From assembly GCA_900404475.1 (NCBI GenBank), contig OUQQ01000295.1, forward strand, positions 3,301 to 26,847: DNA of 23,547 nt, read 5' to 3'. Origin of the DNA: Spongospora subterranea. Taxonomy: Eukaryota; Endomyxa; Phytomyxea; Plasmodiophorida; Plasmodiophoridae. Shown here one piece after another: positions 20,532-23,547 of the stretch. The translations under genes and the position numbers were made by a program. Position 1 is the first letter of the stretch; each line of letters opens with the position of its first letter. Under the pieces are notes generated by a model. The model saw only the letters and a program-made list of their open reading frames with translations. It searched no databases and was not told the DNA's origin.

Positions 20532-21156
20532 CGAATCGACGGCGACGGATGAAGATCACGCGATAATAATGGGCTGTGAGTGAGTCCGAGCGGGAACAAA
20601 CAACAATGTGACAGAATGTGACTTGGGAGGAGAGGTTGAAATCACTGGACCAGTGCCAATTACGGCCATCATGTTACTGTTACAGCTGTACACCACGAAT
20701 GACTGGCGCACCAGTTAAGGCCGTGACGCCTGACAAGTGACGGTGCTCGATATCATCCTGACACCCTCTTACAGTTATCGTTCGGACTTTCACGGCACGG
20801 GGTAGGGTGGAACAACATTGCATCAACGCCACCCTGGGCAAGTGCCGTCCGCACGACAAAGCTTAAAGCTTTCTGCCCGGAGGAACAGATCTAAAGCCAA
20901 CGTCTCTTCTATAAATCACCTGATAAACGCATATTCTCGAATCAACTGATATTCAATTGATGGGAACGTAGATGTACTGTATAAACCGTTTCGGATATGA
21001 GTCAGATTGTGCAAAATCCCCATAGCGGAGTCTCAAACCTTCATTTTGTGTTGGCGGTTGTTGTAGAGTGATATCCCTCTTTATTGTGACTTCGTCCAGG
21101 TTTGGAATTGTACTGGGGTCAGTTGTTAACTGTGTATCTCGGGCACAGTTCTTGCT
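20532..21156. other. Intergenic, 5' flank of USP
   Basis: No supported gene. The region immediately upstream of the USP start has no clear TATA box. A TATAAA-like sequence near 20910 is too far away to assign. Confidence 0.4.
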
Positions 21157-21304
21157 GAAGGAGGTGAGGGGAAAGAGAAGAGAAAGAGAGGAGGAAAGAG
21201 AGGAGGAAGAAAAGAGAGAAAGAGAAACAGGAAGAGAAGAGAGATGAGATGAGATGAGATAATGAAGGACAGGGGAAGAGATGAGCAAAGAGATGAGACA
21301 AGAC
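21157..21304. repeat. Polypurine tract with GATGA/GAGAT simple repeats
   Basis: About 148 bp are almost entirely A and G on the plus strand, with GGAGGAAAGA-type and GATGAGAT-type units. Apparent Ser/Leu/Phe-rich reading frames on the minus strand are products of this composition. Such tracts can form triplex DNA. Confidence 0.85.
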
Positions 21305-21525
21305 TGTGGGAATACGATGTAATCGCAATTGGGCAAATAGATCAATGAATTTTTTATTATAAGTGATTAGCAAACTCACGACATCGCTGGAATGTCTGTT
21401 GAGGACTGGAAACTCTTTTGTAAAGAAGTCATTGCGCATCACAATGACAGTACGTACACTATATTGTCCCGTAGTGTATCTATGGCGACGTGCGCAATTT
21501 TGAGAAAGTGAATCCAAAACTTAAC

Positions 21526-21666
21526 AAAATGTTCACAAAATAAGGCGATTTTTGGCCACTATATATGTTAAAAAACTTGATAGTCACAAAATAAACGTCG
21601 GGGACCCCTTGAAAATGTGATCAAAGAAAATGTGATCCAAAAATCGCCTTATTTTGTGAGCATTTT
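21526..21666. repeat. MITE-like element, 141 bp, 30-bp terminal inverted repeats
   Basis: Arms at 21526-21555 and 21637-21666 are reverse complements at 29 of 30 positions, with core TCACAAAATAAGGCGATTTT. The interior has a partial third copy (TCACAAAATAA near 21582) and two direct copies of GAAAATGTGATC (21611-21622 and 21626-21637). No coding capacity. It sits 200 bp upstream of a FAR1-domain gene of a kind often linked to MULE transposons. Confidence 0.8.
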
Positions 21667-21866
21667 TTATGCGCGTCCGGTCCGTGGACAGTGGACACCC
21701 CAAATTGGTCGGTGGACACCCCTGGTACTGTACGCATTTTCATATAAATCACACGATTATACATTACCACTCAGTTTATCACAGCTTGGTATTTCCGAAG
21801 TCGACTACGCTGCATTTGAGATGGAATCAGCTTGTGATCGAAGTGTTCCACCGGCAAACTCCTACG

Positions 21867-22922
21867 ATGGAATCCTCTTCTCTTTTGTCAACGGTTGAGG
21901 AAACCTTCCAAGCCTTCAAAATCCAGATGCACGCAGCAGGGTACAATATTAACAAACGTCGGTCCAAACGCAACAGCTCCGGTTCCATATACAAGGTATG
22001 GCTAGTCTGTCAGCACGGTCGATCCTACTGCAACTCTCGGCCGCTTCTCGACAGCGATACGCGTATCAAATGTACAAGTACGACCAGAATGAACTGTACA
22101 TGGTCTGCAATAATTCAAGCCAATAATGACCTTACCAAATGGTCGTTGAACTTGATCTGCGATGGACATAACCACCAGCCGGCCACTGAAAGTAACAATA
22201 TGGTCGGGTTCGCAAACGAGAGTTTACTTCTGATGTTAGAGACCAACGCCCAGATGTTCGACTCTGTAGAGACGAGAGTCGAACATCCACAGACGAGCGC
22301 CAATGATATAACGATGCCGCAGATTGAAACGTCGTCCACCGATCAACCTGGATCTGACGGCGGTGAACCCGCTGCCTTACGAAGATTACTGTGTTGTTGA
22401 GGACATGGCCATGATCCAATACGACGTCTCAAAGTCGACAGCGCGCAAGCGCCTGCCGACGTTTCGACATCACAAGCTCACTGGAATTGAGCTTAATGAA
22501 ACCAGCAAAACGTTGAATAGTTGCCATCACGAACCCGCCGACAACGCGGAGCGGGTCCGGTACAAAAGAGCGGCACTGACAGCGTTGCAGTCTGTCAAGA
22601 AATGCAGCCCAATGAACGCGGCCAAAACTGTTGTCATCGATTACGACGGACAGAAGAAGAGGTTCCAAACACAATAGCGACGAATGACGACGTCAAATCG
22701 GACCAGATCACACTTGAAGAGTATTTCGACGATTACTACAATCCCCTGCAAACGTTTCGACAAAATCTGGACAATTACTCTACGTATTTGACACAGCACT
22801 GGACAGCGTGGGCCATAGAAGAATGCTACCCAGATGGAATCGAATTTGACAGACGCGTGACAGCCGCCGCCGGCGATACTACTATTACCGACAGCACTTG
22901 TCGGTCTACAATGCATGAATAA
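21867..22922 (+). pseudogene. FAR1/MULE-type zinc-binding domain gene, frame-broken
   Basis: From the ATG at 21867 the frame to 22400 encodes about 177 residues. Near residues 10-110 it has a FAR1-like layout: FQAFKIQMHAAGYNI, a basic stretch KRRSKRN, VWLVCQHGRSYC, a second Cys pair in IKCTSTTRMNCTW, and a closing LICDGHNHQP. This C..C..HNH pattern is the WRKY-GCM1-like DNA-binding fold of FAR1 and MULE transposase N-termini. Protein-like sequence then continues in another frame (about 22330-22677) and shifts again to about 22922, with no GT..AG intron found that restores phase. No transposase catalytic core or SWIM domain follows within the window. It may be a decayed transposon protein or a domesticated gene with missed introns. 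Confidence 0.6.
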
Positions 22923-23202
22923 ACTCACTGTATCATTCCTTTGACTATGAACCCCAGCTCCCCGGAGAAGTTGAGAAAGGGGGATCTACTATTTGTGCAG
23001 GACGATGACGCATATCGAAGCCAATATATTTTTGGCTGAATCTCCCAGTCAACCAGCTTTTTCTCGCGCCCAAATCAGCTTGTCGCAATGACTGTTCACT
23101 TACGCAATTGCTGAGTCACAGTGACCAGTCTTTCCATCCCGAGCATCGCCCACACGGGCCAAAAAGGCCTAAAATGACAAAAACGCTTCTCTCGTCATTT
23201 TT
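22923..23202. other. Intergenic, nothing recognised
   Basis: Short segment between the FAR1-like gene and the convergent partial gene. No repeat or RNA gene was seen. Confidence 0.4.
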
Positions 23203-23547
23203 TTAGCACACCGTTCTACAGTCGGCACCTGCCAGTGTCATCTGCTGCTGAACCACTTTCCGGATTGTCGTCAAAGCCATCAAGTATCAACTGGTACTGA
23301 CCTGGCCGTAGGCAGAAATATTTGAACACGAAACTCGTGCGAAACGACTGACCGCTCTATGAATGATATCCGTGACCCGTCGATCGACCCTCAAACCCCA
23401 AATTAGTGATCGATATGTCAAAGCCCCACTATTCAAATCATAAACAGCCCTTCGACGGCCCTCAGCCACCGAACAAATCATATCGGGTTCCTCTGGCCCT
23501 GCACACCTGTGTATCATAACGCATACCCTGATACCCTGGCCCTGCAC
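23203..23547 (-). CDS. Unrecognised protein, 3' end only
   Basis: The frame is open from the window edge (23547) to a strong donor CAG|GTCAGT at 23302. A 57-nt intron (23301-23245) leads in phase to a last exon (23244-23203) with a stop at 23203. About 96 residues are visible, including Cys- and Arg-containing stretches RVCVMIHRCAGPEEP and LTYRSLIWGLRVDRRV. No domain is recognised. The 5' part lies outside the window. If the intron is not used, the frame instead stops at 23287. Confidence 0.45.

Noticed and set aside
20953..21517. Ser/Leu/Phe-rich minus-strand frames of about 130 codons
   Set aside because: Their composition comes from the polypurine tract at 21157-21304; no domain or splice structure supports them.
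1..23547. CRISPR array, bacterial operons, riboswitches
   Set aside because: The tandem arrays found are coding or minisatellite, without spacer structure, and the genes are eukaryotic and intron-bearing.

Overview
The window looks like nuclear DNA of a compact, intron-rich eukaryote, most likely a protist. The two best genes split cleanly into many exons with GT..AG introns, mostly 47-75 nt, and several introns carry a CTRAC/TTGAC-like branch site 15-25 nt before the AG. One of these genes is a complete UDP-sugar pyrophosphorylase, an enzyme known from plants and several protist lineages but not typical of animals or fungi. This argues for a protist such as a stramenopile or alveolate. The exact clade cannot be read from the window.

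Layout. 1-2.5 kb: two unrecognised minus-strand coding stretches separated by a ~140 bp foldback. 3.07-4.34 kb (+): a predicted secreted protein with eleven tandem 12-residue repeats and an unrecognised helical C-terminal domain; this is the strongest candidate for something undescribed. 4.5-5.1 kb: a minus-strand remnant that weakly resembles TFIIH p44/SSL1, abutting a 16-18 bp minisatellite. 5.4-6.3 kb: two small uncertain genes. 7.22-7.82 kb (+): an intact four-exon GOT1-type Golgi transport gene. 8.29-8.80 kb (+): a Cys-rich fragment resembling an RBR (RING-IBR-RING) ubiquitin ligase, with no visible RING2.

10.2-15.4 kb (+): an eight-exon gene for a ~1586-residue coiled-coil protein. A possible minus-strand gene overlaps its 5' end. 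15.4-17.6 kb: an intergenic block rich in inverted repeats. 17.6-20.5 kb (-): the complete 14-exon UDP-sugar pyrophosphorylase. 21.5-22.9 kb: a MITE-like foldback followed by a FAR1-type zinc-binding domain gene whose frame breaks further on. 23.2 kb to the end (-): the 3' part of an unrecognised gene.

The genes do not form an obvious pathway. The housekeeping genes (nucleotide-sugar synthesis, ER-Golgi traffic, probable cytoskeletal coiled coil) are interspersed with repeats, foldback elements and decayed or fast-evolving genes. Coordinates for multi-exon genes come from splice-site and phase reasoning by eye, guided for USP and GOT1 by recalled family conservation.
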